From: Microcoleus sp. CAWBG506
GTDB lineage: Bacteria > Cyanobacteriota > Cyanobacteriia > Cyanobacteriales > Microcoleaceae
Reading direction: 5' to 3'
DNA length: 64,000 bases
NCBI GenBank assembly: GCA_020883125.1
Contig: JAHREW010000002.1
Span: 57,581-121,580 of the forward strand
Part shown: positions 1 through 7,818 of the stretch, piece by piece
How positions within the stretch are numbered: the stretch's first letter is position 1
Layout of the letters: each line of letters starts with the position of its first letter
Notes under the pieces: generated by a model
The model's input: the letters and a program-made list of their open reading frames with translations, nothing else
What the model was told of the DNA's origin: nothing
Databases searched by the model: none
Translations under genes and position numbers: made by a program

Positions 1-1494
1 GTTGACGGTGGCTGCTGCTGCCGAAGTCAGGGCTACTGTGGGAGCTACACTGTCAAAGGTACGGGTGAGGGCGGTGGCTGCGGTGTTGGTGGTAGATCCC
101 GTCGTGTCGGTGGCTATCCCTGCAGGGACGTTCACCGTTACGATTCCCTGGCCGGTGGGGTTGACGGTGAAGGTATAGGTAGTCCCAGAACCGCTAAAAC
201 CGCTGACAGTGCCGTTGGTGAGACTGAGATCACTGGCGATAAAGTTGGTGGTACTTTCGCTGAAGGTGGCGGTGACGGCAAACGGTGCGTTGACGGTGGC
301 TGCTGCTGCCGAAGTCAGGGCTACTGTGGGGCCAACTACACCAGTGGCTCCGAAAACTCCCAGTCTATTATCAACGGTTCCACCGCTGGTTTTGGTGACG
401 GTAATGCTTTGCAGGGTTTTGGCTGGGTTGGGATTGAACCCGAACCCGAATAGGGCTGGATCGTTGATATCGTCATAAGTTGTTCCAGTTGCACCAGTCC
501 TCCGATCCATTCCGTTGATCAGATAGTAGTTGGAAAATGATTCTGTTGTAATTTCGTTAAACCAGTCGTCAACGGTGGCTGTGCTTGTGCCAGTTGTGCC
601 ATCGCTATAGTTAAATGTCACCTGCATCCCTGCCGCACCATTTGTACTGGTGGCAAACAGGTGGATTGCTGAATATTGGTTGGGCGTGACTGCGAAGGTA
701 AAGGATGTGCCGTTAGTTATGAGTAATTTGGCGTTATTGCCATTATTGGTGTTGTTGTAGCCTAGCTGAACGGCAGGATGGTACGCATTCGCTGCAAAAG
801 AGCCGTTGTCGGGTAACCCGTTGCCATTAGCAGGGCTTTGAAATGTTGCAAAGGACTGAGTGATTAAGGTATCTATGCCAACCGGTGAGCTACCCAGTGG
901 GTCTTGTGTGGTGTCTGTGACTCCTCCCGTGTAGTTGGTAATCACATCGCTATCGAATACTGATGTGAAGTCAAATTGAACGGCTGTGGGTAAAATACTG
1001 GCGTAGGTTGTCATCGCTTCCTGTGACAAGCCAATGGAAGCTTCAATTGAACCGGTGGTTTTTTCCAGTTCCCAATCTCCGCCCAGTGCCGCATTCCCCG
1101 TTAAGTCCGTAGATGCTGCCACATCTGCCCCGGTTATTTCACTGAGGCGCTTTACGAAGTTTTCTCCAATTTCTCCGGCTGCTACGTCGCACCCGTACAG
1201 CAAAATATCTGCTTCCTCAGTCAGCACGTTGCGCCACTGCTGTATCTGGCTGCTAAAACTTTCTAAACTTTCCCCATTCAGGATGTCAGAACCGAGTTGG
1301 ACGCTGCCTGCACTGCCGTGCGAAATAATATGGACTGCTGCTACGTTTTGTTTACTTGCTAGTGTTTCGGTTATTTGTTCGATGCCGCTGCGGTTAGCAT
1401 CTAATATGACGATTTCGGCTTGTGGATCTGCGCCTCCCAGTAGCGTTTGATAGTCTGGGACGTTGGAGTCGATGAAAATAATTTGTTGGTTCAC
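1..1494 (-). CDS. DUF4347 domain protein with Ig-like repeats (partial, C-terminus outside window)
   Basis: The reverse strand is open from a GTG at 1494 to the left edge, with an in-frame stop about 13 codons upstream, so GTG is the only sensible start. The N-terminal ~165 residues match the DUF4347 domain: IIFIDSNVPDYQ at the start, then VAAVHIISHGSAG and ILLYGCDVAAG. This domain heads many large cyanobacterial surface or secreted proteins. A beta-rich region follows, then Ig-like repeat units. The phrase VALTSAAAATVNAPF starts one unit and recurs as the frame leaves the window, so the protein is probably a long repetitive adhesin-like product. Its exact role is unknown. The repeat family and N-terminal domain are seen directly; surface location is inferred from the family. 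Confidence 0.85.
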   Translation of the reverse strand, partial: MNQQIIFIDSNVPDYQTLLGGADPQAEIVILDANRSGIEQITETLASKQNVAAVHIISHGSAGSVQLGSDILNGESLESFSSQIQQWRNVLTEEADILLYGCDVAAGEIGENFVKRLSEITGADVAASTDLTGNAALGGDWELEKTTGSIEASIGLSQEAMTTYASILPTAVQFDFTSVFDSDVITNYTGGVTDTTQDPLGSSPVGIDTLITQSFATFQSPANGNGLPDNGSFAANAYHPAVQLGYNNTNNGNNAKLLITNGTSFTFAVTPNQYSAIHLFATSTNGAAGMQVTFNYSDGTTGTSTATVDDWFNEITTESFSNYYLINGMDRRTGATGTTYDDINDPALFGFGFNPNPAKTLQSITVTKTSGGTVDNRLGVFGATGVVGPTVALTSAAAATVNAPFAVTATFSESTTNFIASDLSLTNGTVSGFSGSGTTYTFTVNPTGQGIVTVNVPAGIATDTTGSTTNTAATALTRTFDSVAPTVALTSAAAATVN

Positions 1495-1630
1495 GTTAAA
1501 TACCTGCCTGGTTAGCGGTGAAGTTTTTTAATTTGAGATTTGTAGAAGCCCGCGACAAATTAATAGGGCTTATGCACTCGCCCACAAAGAAACAAAGAAA
1601 CCCGGTTTTTTTAACTCTTATTGAGGGTTC

Positions 1631-1903
1631 TTAGCCAATATTTTGGTTGAAAAATTCGGTGGCTGGATACCCGTGCGTCCAGCACTGACCGACACCCTCT
1701 CCCACCTTCTCCCAGGCTTTCATCATCGCCTGACTGAGAGCATCTTCCGCATGATGAGGATTGCCTGTCCACCTAGCACAACAATGATATAGATATCCTC
1801 GATATTCCTGCCCTAGATGCCATAAATTTGTTGAAATTATATCCGTCACACCCTCCTTCAGGTATGACAGTACGAGTGCTTGAGTCACTAATCGATTCAT
1901 CAC
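1631..1903 (-). pseudogene. Truncated sigma-70-like (ECF region 2) fragment
   Basis: A 90-codon frame whose middle, YRGYLYHCCARWTGNPHHAE followed by DALSQAMMKAWEKV, reads as sigma-factor region 2. Cyanobacterial genes of this type sit next to DUF4347 genes, as here. The similarity stops abruptly after AWEKV. The remaining ~22 codons do not continue the family, and region 4 is missing, so this looks like a truncated remnant. A hairpin-like GAAACCCGGTTTTTTT sequence lies just beyond the stop. It could still make a short protein. Confidence 0.5.
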
Positions 1904-2109
1904 TTACAATCAGGAATTAGTTTGAATTTTTGCTTAACTTAGAGTTGTATTGATGCACCCGATAAATTCTGTTACCTTTTTCCAGCTTTTGTAAGCTAGA
2001 CCTGGCATTCTTTTAAAGAATAACACTTAATCCCACGTTTTGTGATGGAAGTTTTGTGTGTTTTTTGTAAAGTTACCCCAACAATCTGACTAAGTAGAAG
2101 TTCGACAAA

Positions 2110-2224
2110 AGTCGGAACAAGAGATACACAGCAAGCCTTTTAGGCAAGGGAAGTCGGAATAAAAGATACACAGCAAGCCTTTTTAGGCATCCGTATTTGA
2201 CGTTTAATTAGGTCGATTTACTTA
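2110..2224. repeat. Imperfect direct repeat in the 1904-2800 spacer; second half dispersed
   Basis: Two adjacent imperfect copies begin with AGTCGGAA and contain GATACACAGCAAGCC. The downstream half (2171-2224, from CAGCAAGCC to GATTTACTTA) is found again at 17602-17654 with a few substitutions, so it is a dispersed element. Apart from this and the 21-bp array at 2419-2503, I see no gene between 1904 and 2800. Confidence 0.7.
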
Positions 2225-2418
2225 ACAACGTGAGGTCATTCAAGCCCAAAGCTTAAACTTAATTAGTCACATTTGCCGTCAAATTTGACTGAGGAAGTTT
2301 TTATCTTATGCCTCTCGATGCCCATCATCTCAACTTTCCACAGGGCTGGGATTAATTTTGACAGGGTTAGTTTTTGCATGCCACTAAAATAACTATATTT
2401 TCTTTCGCGCTAAAAGTA

Positions 2419-2503
2419 AAGTCGGAAAAGTCGGGTTCTGAAGTCGGAAAGTCGGGTTCTGAAGTCGGAAAGTCGGGTTCTTAAGTCGGAAAGTCGGGTT
2501 CTG
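2419..2503. repeat. 21-bp tandem repeat, four units
   Basis: Four head-to-tail copies of a 21-bp unit starting AAGTCGGAAAGTCGGG. The first unit has one extra A and the third ends in TT instead of TG. The core GTCGGAA motif also starts the repeats at 2110-2160, so this array probably grew from the same sequence. Confidence 0.85.
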
Positions 2504-2803
2504 AAGTTTCAGGGAAAGAGCCCAAACAGTTTCTATGAGGTTGGTTGCTGCCGTAAGGGGCTTACACAAGGTGAGGCTTTGTTATGCCGTGGTGGGGTGG
2601 AAGACAGGGCAAAGGCATTTAAACAGTATTGACAAAACAGTCACTTTATGTATGTCGAAAAATCCTCAGAGTCATGATTCTCGGTTTCAGGTATTTTGAA
2701 GACTCAATGCCTATGAGATGGTAAAGTTTCACGCTTAGCAGTGCTGGAGTCTTAACATCCAATTCCCGATGAAACTTAAACCGCAATTCACTCTCGCCAT
2801 CAG

Positions 2804-3193
2804 GGCGAACTCTTAGTAGGAGCCGCAGAAGTTGTAGATACCGATCGTGATGAAATTCCCTATTTAATAGCTGCCCCAACCATGCGCGTTCCAATAATTT
2901 TAACAGAGACAGTCAATGTCTATCTCGCAACCCGGGCTATTTTAACTCTCGTAAAATATGGGACTGTTCCAGACGGAACGCCGGTCAAACATATCATTGA
3001 GACGATCGCTATTCCCGGCATGGGTACGGGCACGGGCAAAGTCCCGCCGGATATCTGCGCGCATCAGATGAAAGTCGCGCTTCAAGATATCCTCCTATCT
3101 CAATACAATTTTCCTGCATCTTGGCTGGACGCCGAAAAAAGTCACCACTTGTTATATGCGAGCGATGTGGGAGAGTTGCCGCTGGAAAATTGA
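2804..3193 (+). pseudogene. Macro-domain protein, N-terminus missing
   Basis: The frame from GELLVGAAEVVDT through PYLIAAPTMRVP and VNVYLATRAILTLVKYG to IAIPGMGTGTG matches the C-terminal two thirds of a cyanobacterial macro domain (ADP-ribose-binding fold). The N-terminal third, which carries the NAAN-type ADP-ribose contact, is missing: upstream of 2804 the frame loses similarity and soon meets a stop. An ATG at 2882 could start a 103-residue product, but it would begin in the middle of the fold. I therefore call it a truncated remnant. The unrelated sequence at about 2650-2800 marks the breakpoint. Confidence 0.6.
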
Positions 3194-3444
3194 AAAAATT
3201 TAATTTCAAACTTTTGCAGTGTTGAGAAACCAAGTTTGTGGGTGTTGTGTGTTTTTAGGTGGAGCGACTTCTCAGCAATTAAAGTGCGCTAAACCGTACC
3301 TGTAAGTTGGTGGTATCCTAGACATGAGCTCTACTTTGGTAGATAAAATGTAATAAAACAGGACTAAGTTTTTAATGCCAGAATGAATTCGGGCGCTACA
3401 CATACAAAGTCCGCCTCCGCGGACTACAAAAGGAGATAATTGAT

Positions 3445-4032
3445 ATGACAGATCCAAATGTGACCGAGGAAATAATTGTAGAGGTAACTCCGGAAACGAC
3501 GGCGATCGTCAAAAAGGAGATGCCAAACGCGACTGATGAGGCGATCGCCGAAACTGCCGTATTATTTGAAGCGATCAAAAAACGCGCAGCCGCAGAGGTA
3601 CAAGCAGCAGGCGATCTCACCCGTGAAGCTTACTTAAAAGCTGTGCACAAAGCCCAGTTAGCCCTGGCCAAAAATAAGACCATCGCCAAAGAAAGAATGA
3701 CTGATGCGGTGGGGCTGATTCAAAAAGAAGCAGAGAAAAATTGGCTGGTGGTTGATGCGATTAAAACTCGCGCGCAATCACAAGTGCAAGATGCAGGGGA
3801 AGTCAGTCGCGAGGCCTATTTGAAAGCGGTTCGCCAAGCGCGAGAAGCGGTAGAACAAAATAAGTTTATCGAACGCGATCGCATTGAACAAGCTGTTGAC
3901 CAAATTCAGAAAGAAACTGAAAAAAATTGGCACGTTGTGGTTGGGGAAATTGAGTCGATCGGCACTCGTTTGACGGATGCGTCGAAGTCTGCGTGGAGTG
4001 CGCTAACCAAATTTTTTGACAAGAAACATTAA
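3445..4032 (+). CDS. Helical protein with two ~60-residue repeats, function unknown
   Basis: A 195-residue, highly charged, predicted all-helical protein. It contains two tandem copies of one unit: IKKRAAAEVQAAGDLTREAY with KEAEKNWLVV, then IKTRAQSQVQDAGEVSREAY with KETEKNWHVV. The C-terminal tail is short (SAWSALTKFF). There is no signal peptide and no membrane segment. The start at 3445 has a good ribosome site (AAAGGAG, about 9 nt upstream). The composition recalls helical stress-type proteins, but I do not recognise a named family and give no function. It stands alone between spacers rich in repeats. Confidence 0.75.
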   Translation: MTDPNVTEEIIVEVTPETTAIVKKEMPNATDEAIAETAVLFEAIKKRAAAEVQAAGDLTREAYLKAVHKAQLALAKNKTIAKERMTDAVGLIQKEAEKNWLVVDAIKTRAQSQVQDAGEVSREAYLKAVRQAREAVEQNKFIERDRIEQAVDQIQKETEKNWHVVVGEIESIGTRLTDASKSAWSALTKFFDKKH

Positions 4033-4071
4033 ACTCATATTTTGCACCATTCTCGCTGAATATTACCGGAA

Positions 4072-4181
4072 ATTAGGAGACGGCAGTGCCGTGTCCCTAC
4101 AATGTTATTTTGGGGTAGGGAGACGGCATTGCTGTGTCCGAATTTAGAAATTAGGAGACTGCACGTGCCGTGTCCCTACAG
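4072..4181. repeat. Cluster of three short palindromic GACACGGC repeats
   Basis: Three degenerate copies of a unit of the type TTAGGAGACGGCAGTGCC followed by GTGTCCCTAC lie directly upstream of aspS. The same family appears at 36885-37004. They are short dispersed repeats with internal dyad symmetry and unknown role. Confidence 0.7.
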
Positions 4182-4225
4182 CGCTATAATCGAAAAGCTT
4201 TATTTTTAGTCCATAACCCCGAACC

Positions 4226-6010
4226 ATGAGAACTTACTACTGCGGCGAACTGCGAAGCGAACACATCGGAGAGACTGTCACCCTGTACGGATGGGTGGAT
4301 CGCCGCCGCGATCATGGCGGGGTGATTTTTCTGGATTTGCGCGATCGATCGGGTAGCGTGCAAATAGTCAGCGATCCCCAACGCACCCCCGATTCCTATC
4401 ACGGGGCTGAGGCTTTGCGCAACGAATACGTAGTCAAAATTACCGGGCGAGTCACCAGCCGCCCCGCAGATTCCCTCAACCCGAAATTAGCTACGGGTGA
4501 GGTAGAAATTTATGCAGACGAAATTGAATTGTTGAATGCCGTGCGCAAACAGTTACCATTTCAGGTAGCGACGGCGGAAAATGAAAACGTGCGGGAAGAT
4601 TTGCGCCTGAAATATCGCTATTTAGACTTGCGGCGCGATCGCATGAGTCGCAATTTACAGCTTCGCCACCAAGTAGTCAAAGCCATGCGTCGCCACCTCG
4701 AAGATGCTGAGGGTTTCATGGAAATTGAAACACCGATTTTAACTCGCGCGACTCCCGAAGGTGCGAGAGATTATTTAGTTCCCAGCCGCGTCAATCCCGG
4801 TGAATGGTATGCTTTGCCGCAGTCGCCGCAGTTGTTCAAACAATTATTAATGGTGTCTGGTTTTGATAGATATTATCAGATTGCTCGCTGCTTCCGCGAT
4901 GAAGATTTGCGCGCCGACAGACAGCCGGAATTTACACAATTGGACATGGAAATGAGTTTCATGTCTGTGGAAGAAGTGATCGAATTAAATGAAGGTTTAG
5001 TCTGCAATATTTTCCAAACAGTCAAAGGCGTGGAATTACCTCGTCCTTTCCCGCGTTTGACTTACGCAGAAGCGATGGATCGCTACGGTAGCGACAAACC
5101 CGATACTCGCTTCGGTATGGAATTAGTCGATGTTTCCGATTTGATGAAAGATTCGGGATTTAAGGTATTTTCCGGTGCAATTGCTGCGGGTGGAATTGTG
5201 AAAGTTTTGCCGATTCCCGGCGGCAATGAGGTTTTTTCTAACGAGCGAATTAAAAAAGGTGATGTGTTTAAAGAAGCCACCGAAGCCGGTGCGAAAGGAT
5301 TGGCTTTCATTCGCGTGCGGGAAAATGGTGAAATTGATACGATCGGCGCAATTAAGGATAATTTGACGGAAGCACAAAAACAGGAATTGCTCGATCGCAC
5401 CGGCGCGCAACCAGGTCATTTGTTGTTATTTGCAGCAGCAGAGGCGCCAACTGTCAATAAGATTTTGGATAGATTGCGTTTGTACGTTGGGAACGACTTG
5501 GGATTAATCGACAAAGACAAGATGAATCTGCTGTGGGTGACTGATTTCCCAATGTTTGAATGGAATGCTGACGAGAAGCGTTTGGAAGCATTACATCACC
5601 CGTTTACCGCACCGCATCCCGATGATATTGCCGATTTGAAAACTGCTAGAGCTCAAGCTTACGATTTGGTATTAAACGGTACAGAAATCGGCGGCGGTTC
5701 TCTGCGGATTTACCAGCGGGAAGTTCAGGAAAAGGTGTTTGAGGCGATCGGCTTATCCACTGAGGAAGCTTACAATAAATTCGGCTTTTTGTTGGATGCG
5801 TTTGAGTACGGAACTCCTCCCCACGGCGGCATAGCCTACGGTTTGGATCGGTTGGTGATGCTGTTGGCTGGCGAGGAGTCGATTCGCGATGTCATGGCTT
5901 TTCCGAAGACGCAGCAAGCGGGTTGTTTGTTGACGAATGCGCCGTCTAGTGTGGATGAGAAGCAGTTGAAGGAGTTGCAAGTGCGATCGACTTATGTACC
6001 TAAGTCATAA
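4226..6010 (+). CDS. aspS: Aspartyl-tRNA synthetase
   Basis: A 594-residue class IIb synthetase, the normal bacterial length. It attaches aspartate to tRNA-Asp in the cytosol. The N-terminal OB-fold anticodon-binding domain ([20 protein letters not shown]) is followed by the catalytic core. Motif 2 is at about residue 223 ([14 protein letters not shown]). A bacterial GAD insertion lies around residues 290-420, and motif 3 is at about 535 ([12 protein letters not shown]). The ATG start gives the usual [11 protein letters not shown]-terminus. The gene is monocistronic. The last ~41 codons are present again, diverged, at 6720-6841, which suggests recombination at this 3' end. Confidence 0.97.
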   Translation: MRTYYCGELRSEHIGETVTLYGWVDRRRDHGGVIFLDLRDRSGSVQIVSDPQRTPDSYHGAEALRNEYVVKITGRVTSRPADSLNPKLATGEVEIYADEIELLNAVRKQLPFQVATAENENVREDLRLKYRYLDLRRDRMSRNLQLRHQVVKAMRRHLEDAEGFMEIETPILTRATPEGARDYLVPSRVNPGEWYALPQSPQLFKQLLMVSGFDRYYQIARCFRDEDLRADRQPEFTQLDMEMSFMSVEEVIELNEGLVCNIFQTVKGVELPRPFPRLTYAEAMDRYGSDKPDTRFGMELVDVSDLMKDSGFKVFSGAIAAGGIVKVLPIPGGNEVFSNERIKKGDVFKEATEAGAKGLAFIRVRENGEIDTIGAIKDNLTEAQKQELLDRTGAQPGHLLLFAAAEAPTVNKILDRLRLYVGNDLGLIDKDKMNLLWVTDFPMFEWNADEKRLEALHHPFTAPHPDDIADLKTARAQAYDLVLNGTEIGGGSLRIYQREVQEKVFEAIGLSTEEAYNKFGFLLDAFEYGTPPHGGIAYGLDRLVMLLAGEESIRDVMAFPKTQQAGCLLTNAPSSVDEKQLKELQVRSTYVPKS

Positions 6011-6038
6011 GGCGATCGGGACTTAGGCAAAGCCTATG

Positions 6039-6106
6039 TGTCATGCTGAGAGAAGGGAAGCATCTCGCTGGATGCTTCACTACACCGCGTTTTGTTCAGC
6101 ATGACA
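6039..6106. repeat. Dispersed inverted repeat (TGTCATGCTGA type)
   Basis: TGTCATGCTGA at 6039 pairs with TCAGCATGACA at 6096. The sequence between includes GAAGCATCTCGC, typical of a widely dispersed bacterial extragenic repeat. It lies between aspS and the toxin-antitoxin pair and could form a hairpin in the transcript. Confidence 0.65.
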
Positions 6107-6232
6107 GACACGATTCTGCGTCCTGGACTGTCATTGAGTCAAAACTTTGGCTGATACTGTATGTTATAGTTATACCCCACGTCTTTAGACTAAAAACGCT
6201 ATAATTAGCATAATCGAAAATAGGTAAAAACG

Positions 6233-6454
6233 ATGTCAACTGTTTATCGTTTAAAAGCCAGCGAACTCACTCATCATTTTTTAGAACAAATCAAGGCGAC
6301 TTTTGGAGACAAAGAGATTGAAATAATTGTTTCTGAGTGTGATGAAACCGAATATCTTTTGAAATCAGAAGTCAACAAAAATAGACTTTTAAAAGCTATT
6401 AAAAATGTTAAAGAGGGTCAAAATTTAGTTGAAGTTAACTTACAGAATTTGTAA
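6233..6454 (+). CDS. Type II antitoxin, partner of YoeB/Txe-like toxin
   Basis: A 73-residue acidic protein (YRLKASELTHHFLEQIK, IEIIVSECDETEYLLKS) preceding the toxin. Its stop overlaps the toxin ATG by one base (TAATG), the usual translational coupling in such pairs. It should neutralise the toxin through its C-terminal half and repress the operon through its N-terminal half. A TATAAT box at 6200-6205 is a possible -10, with no clear -35. The pair lies between two copies of the aspS 3' end, suggesting it is an inserted module. Confidence 0.85.
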   Translation: MSTVYRLKASELTHHFLEQIKATFGDKEIEIIVSECDETEYLLKSEVNKNRLLKAIKNVKEGQNLVEVNLQNL

Positions 6455-6720
6455 TGAGCAGAAGAATTGTTTTTGAATCTTCTGCTTTTGCAGATTTTAA
6501 TGAATGGGTAAAATTAGACAAAAAGATTTATCGCAAAATTGTAGAATTGATTAAAGATATAGACCGATCGCCCTTTGAAGGATTGGGAAAACCTGAACCT
6601 CTGAAATACGAGTTAAGTGGTTTTTGGTCTAGGCGCATTGATAACGAACATCGTTTAGTTTACCAAGTTACGGATCAAGAAATTGCGATCGCGGCTTGTA
6701 AGTATCATTACACTGAATAG
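6454..6720 (+). CDS. YoeB/Txe family mRNA-interferase toxin
   Basis: An 88-residue RelE-superfamily toxin. Family hallmarks are clear: [20 protein letters not shown], the substrate-binding stretch [16 protein letters not shown], and the C-terminal CKYHY. Members cleave mRNA in the ribosomal A site; the Glu/Arg/His residues used for catalysis (E in IDNEHR, R in HRLVY, H in KYHY) are all present, so it should be active. It starts inside the antitoxin stop. Its own stop at 6718-6720 is immediately followed by the duplicated aspS end, so the module boundary is very sharp. Confidence 0.9.
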   Translation: MSRRIVFESSAFADFNEWVKLDKKIYRKIVELIKDIDRSPFEGLGKPEPLKYELSGFWSRRIDNEHRLVYQVTDQEIAIAACKYHYTE

Positions 6721-6841
6721 ATGTGATTGCGTTTCCGAAGACGCAGCAGGCGGGTTGTTTATTGGCGAATGCGCCGTCTGATGTGGATGAGAAGCAGATG
6801 AAGGAGTTGCAAGTGCGATCGACTTATGTACCGAAATCATA
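6720..6841 (+). pseudogene. Duplicated 3' end of aspS
   Basis: This stretch aligns without gaps, apart from its first bases, with the last ~123 bp of aspS (5888-6010). It encodes [20 protein letters not shown] then ending in RSTYVPKS and a stop. Compared with the intact end it differs at about a dozen scattered bases, several of them synonymous (for example PKS read from different codons). That suggests a copy of another aspS allele or an old displaced end, not a recent duplication. It has no start and is not a gene. Confidence 0.85.
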
Positions 6842-6881
6842 GGTATCTAAAACACCTTCAATGAATAGTGGATGGGTGGCG

Positions 6882-6950
6882 AGAAACCGGGTTTTTTCCA
6901 GAATACTTCGCCACACCTCCCAGAAACTGCGAAAAACCCGGTTTCTTTGG
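6882..6950. repeat. Hairpin repeat, copy 1 (AGAAACCGGG...)
   Basis: AGAAACCGGGTTTTTTCC pairs with GCGAAAAACCCGGTTTCTTT across a ~30 nt loop. A nearly identical copy in the same orientation lies at 9718-9784. Together they bracket the four genes at 6989-9689. It could act as a bidirectional terminator, and related half-sites occur near 1575. Confidence 0.8.
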
Positions 6951-6988
6951 TTTAGAAATCTTACAAAATATTTTAGCAGATAATATTG

Positions 6989-7186
6989 ATGGGTAGAAAA
7001 CGCGATATTAAACAGATTAATGCGATCGCTAGAGAGTTTAAGATGGGAGGTGAATTAAGGATTGCTTTTGGTTTGTTCATTGAAGAAGAAAAGAAAAATG
7101 GTTATGGTGGAACTTTAAACCGTAGAGGCGATTTTACGTATGAACAACTCCGCCAGAAAGCACAAGAATTTTTAGAGGATATTTAA
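6989..7186 (+). CDS. Small charged protein, possibly toxin-domain-like
   Basis: About 65 residues from ATG at 6989; a TTG one codon upstream is less likely. It is hydrophilic: RDIKQINAIAREFKMGGE, then GLFIEEEKKNGYGG and GDFTYEQLRQKAQEFL. That pattern resembles the short C-terminal domain found at the end of some polymorphic toxins, but the match is from memory and weak. Its stop (7184-7186) directly abuts the ATG of the next gene, so the two are certainly co-transcribed. The arrangement suits a small effector followed by its immunity or partner protein, which is inference only. Confidence 0.6.
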   Translation: MGRKRDIKQINAIAREFKMGGELRIAFGLFIEEEKKNGYGGTLNRRGDFTYEQLRQKAQEFLEDI

Positions 7187-7744
7187 ATGGCTATTCAAAC
7201 ATCTATTGCCGATCGGAAGCCAAATATCGAGCAAATTATTTCAGTCATTACTAAACCGATGATCGGAGAAATTTGTCATCAGGTTATATTTAGTTATGGG
7301 GATGAATTACGGCTAGATTTCGGTGAGATGTCTGCCTATACTCACCCAAAATTAGCACATCTATCCAAAGGTAGTTGGCAATTTGGCACAAGGGCAACAC
7401 CTTGGGTTTTCAAGCAAGGATCTCGCATTTTAACTTCTTCCTTGCCAGTAGATATAGATGCAGATGTAGACGATGCAGAAGTAGACGATGTAGAAATAGA
7501 TGCTGTCAAAATAGTTTTGCAGCAGTTGAAAAATAAAGAATTGATCAATTTTGCGATCGATGCTGATAATATTAGCCTCACTCTAGTTTTTGAGGGAGAT
7601 TATCAACTAATTATACAGCCAGATTTCCAAGATGATTCTGAACTTCCCTATTGGGAATTATTCATGCCAACAGAACAAGTTTTGACGGTTGGGTCTGGAT
7701 TTTTCTGGGAATGTAAATCAATTCACGAACGCGATCGATATTAA
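7187..7744 (+). CDS. Hypothetical protein, candidate immunity or partner protein
   Basis: A 185-residue acidic cytosolic protein with no signal or membrane segment. The N-terminal half (IGEICHQVIFSYGDELRLDF, then HLSKGSWQFGTRATPW) reads like a compact alpha/beta fold. An aspartate-rich linker (DIDADVDDAEVDDVEID) follows, and then a second beta-rich half ends in LPYWELFMPTEQVLTV. I do not recognise a named family. The gene abuts the 65-residue gene upstream with no gap and precedes the ATPase gene by 74 nt. The high acidity and tight coupling fit an immunity protein, as inference. Confidence 0.65.
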   Translation: MAIQTSIADRKPNIEQIISVITKPMIGEICHQVIFSYGDELRLDFGEMSAYTHPKLAHLSKGSWQFGTRATPWVFKQGSRILTSSLPVDIDADVDDAEVDDVEIDAVKIVLQQLKNKELINFAIDADNISLTLVFEGDYQLIIQPDFQDDSELPYWELFMPTEQVLTVGSGFFWECKSIHERDRY

Positions 7745-7818
7745 ATTAAATTGAGGATAGCTTTATATCTCTAATAAGTTTATTGATAGATATCGATTTA
7801 TGTAGCATAATAATAATT

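Noticed and set aside
209-1450. Two open frames on the plus strand (209-478 and 1034-1450)
   Set aside because: They are antisense to the clear DUF4347/Ig-like frame on the minus strand and have no recognisable family.
2419-2503. CRISPR-like tandem repeats
   Set aside because: Units are contiguous with no unique spacers; a simple 21-bp tandem repeat. The same applies to heptamer arrays elsewhere.
2646-2894. 82-codon minus-strand frame
   Set aside because: It partly overlaps the macro-domain remnant on the other strand and has no similarity or ribosome site that I can support.
4226-6010. Possibility that aspS is disrupted because of its duplicated 3' end
   Set aside because: The upstream copy is full length with all class II motifs and an intact stop, so aspS is functional.
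6039-6106. tRNA-like or riboswitch hairpin after aspS
   Set aside because: The sequence matches a widely dispersed extragenic repeat, with no tRNA features.
7342-7581. Minus-strand frame within the 185-residue gene, rich in Ser and Thr
   Set aside because: It is the complement of an Asp-rich linker; low-complexity shadow.
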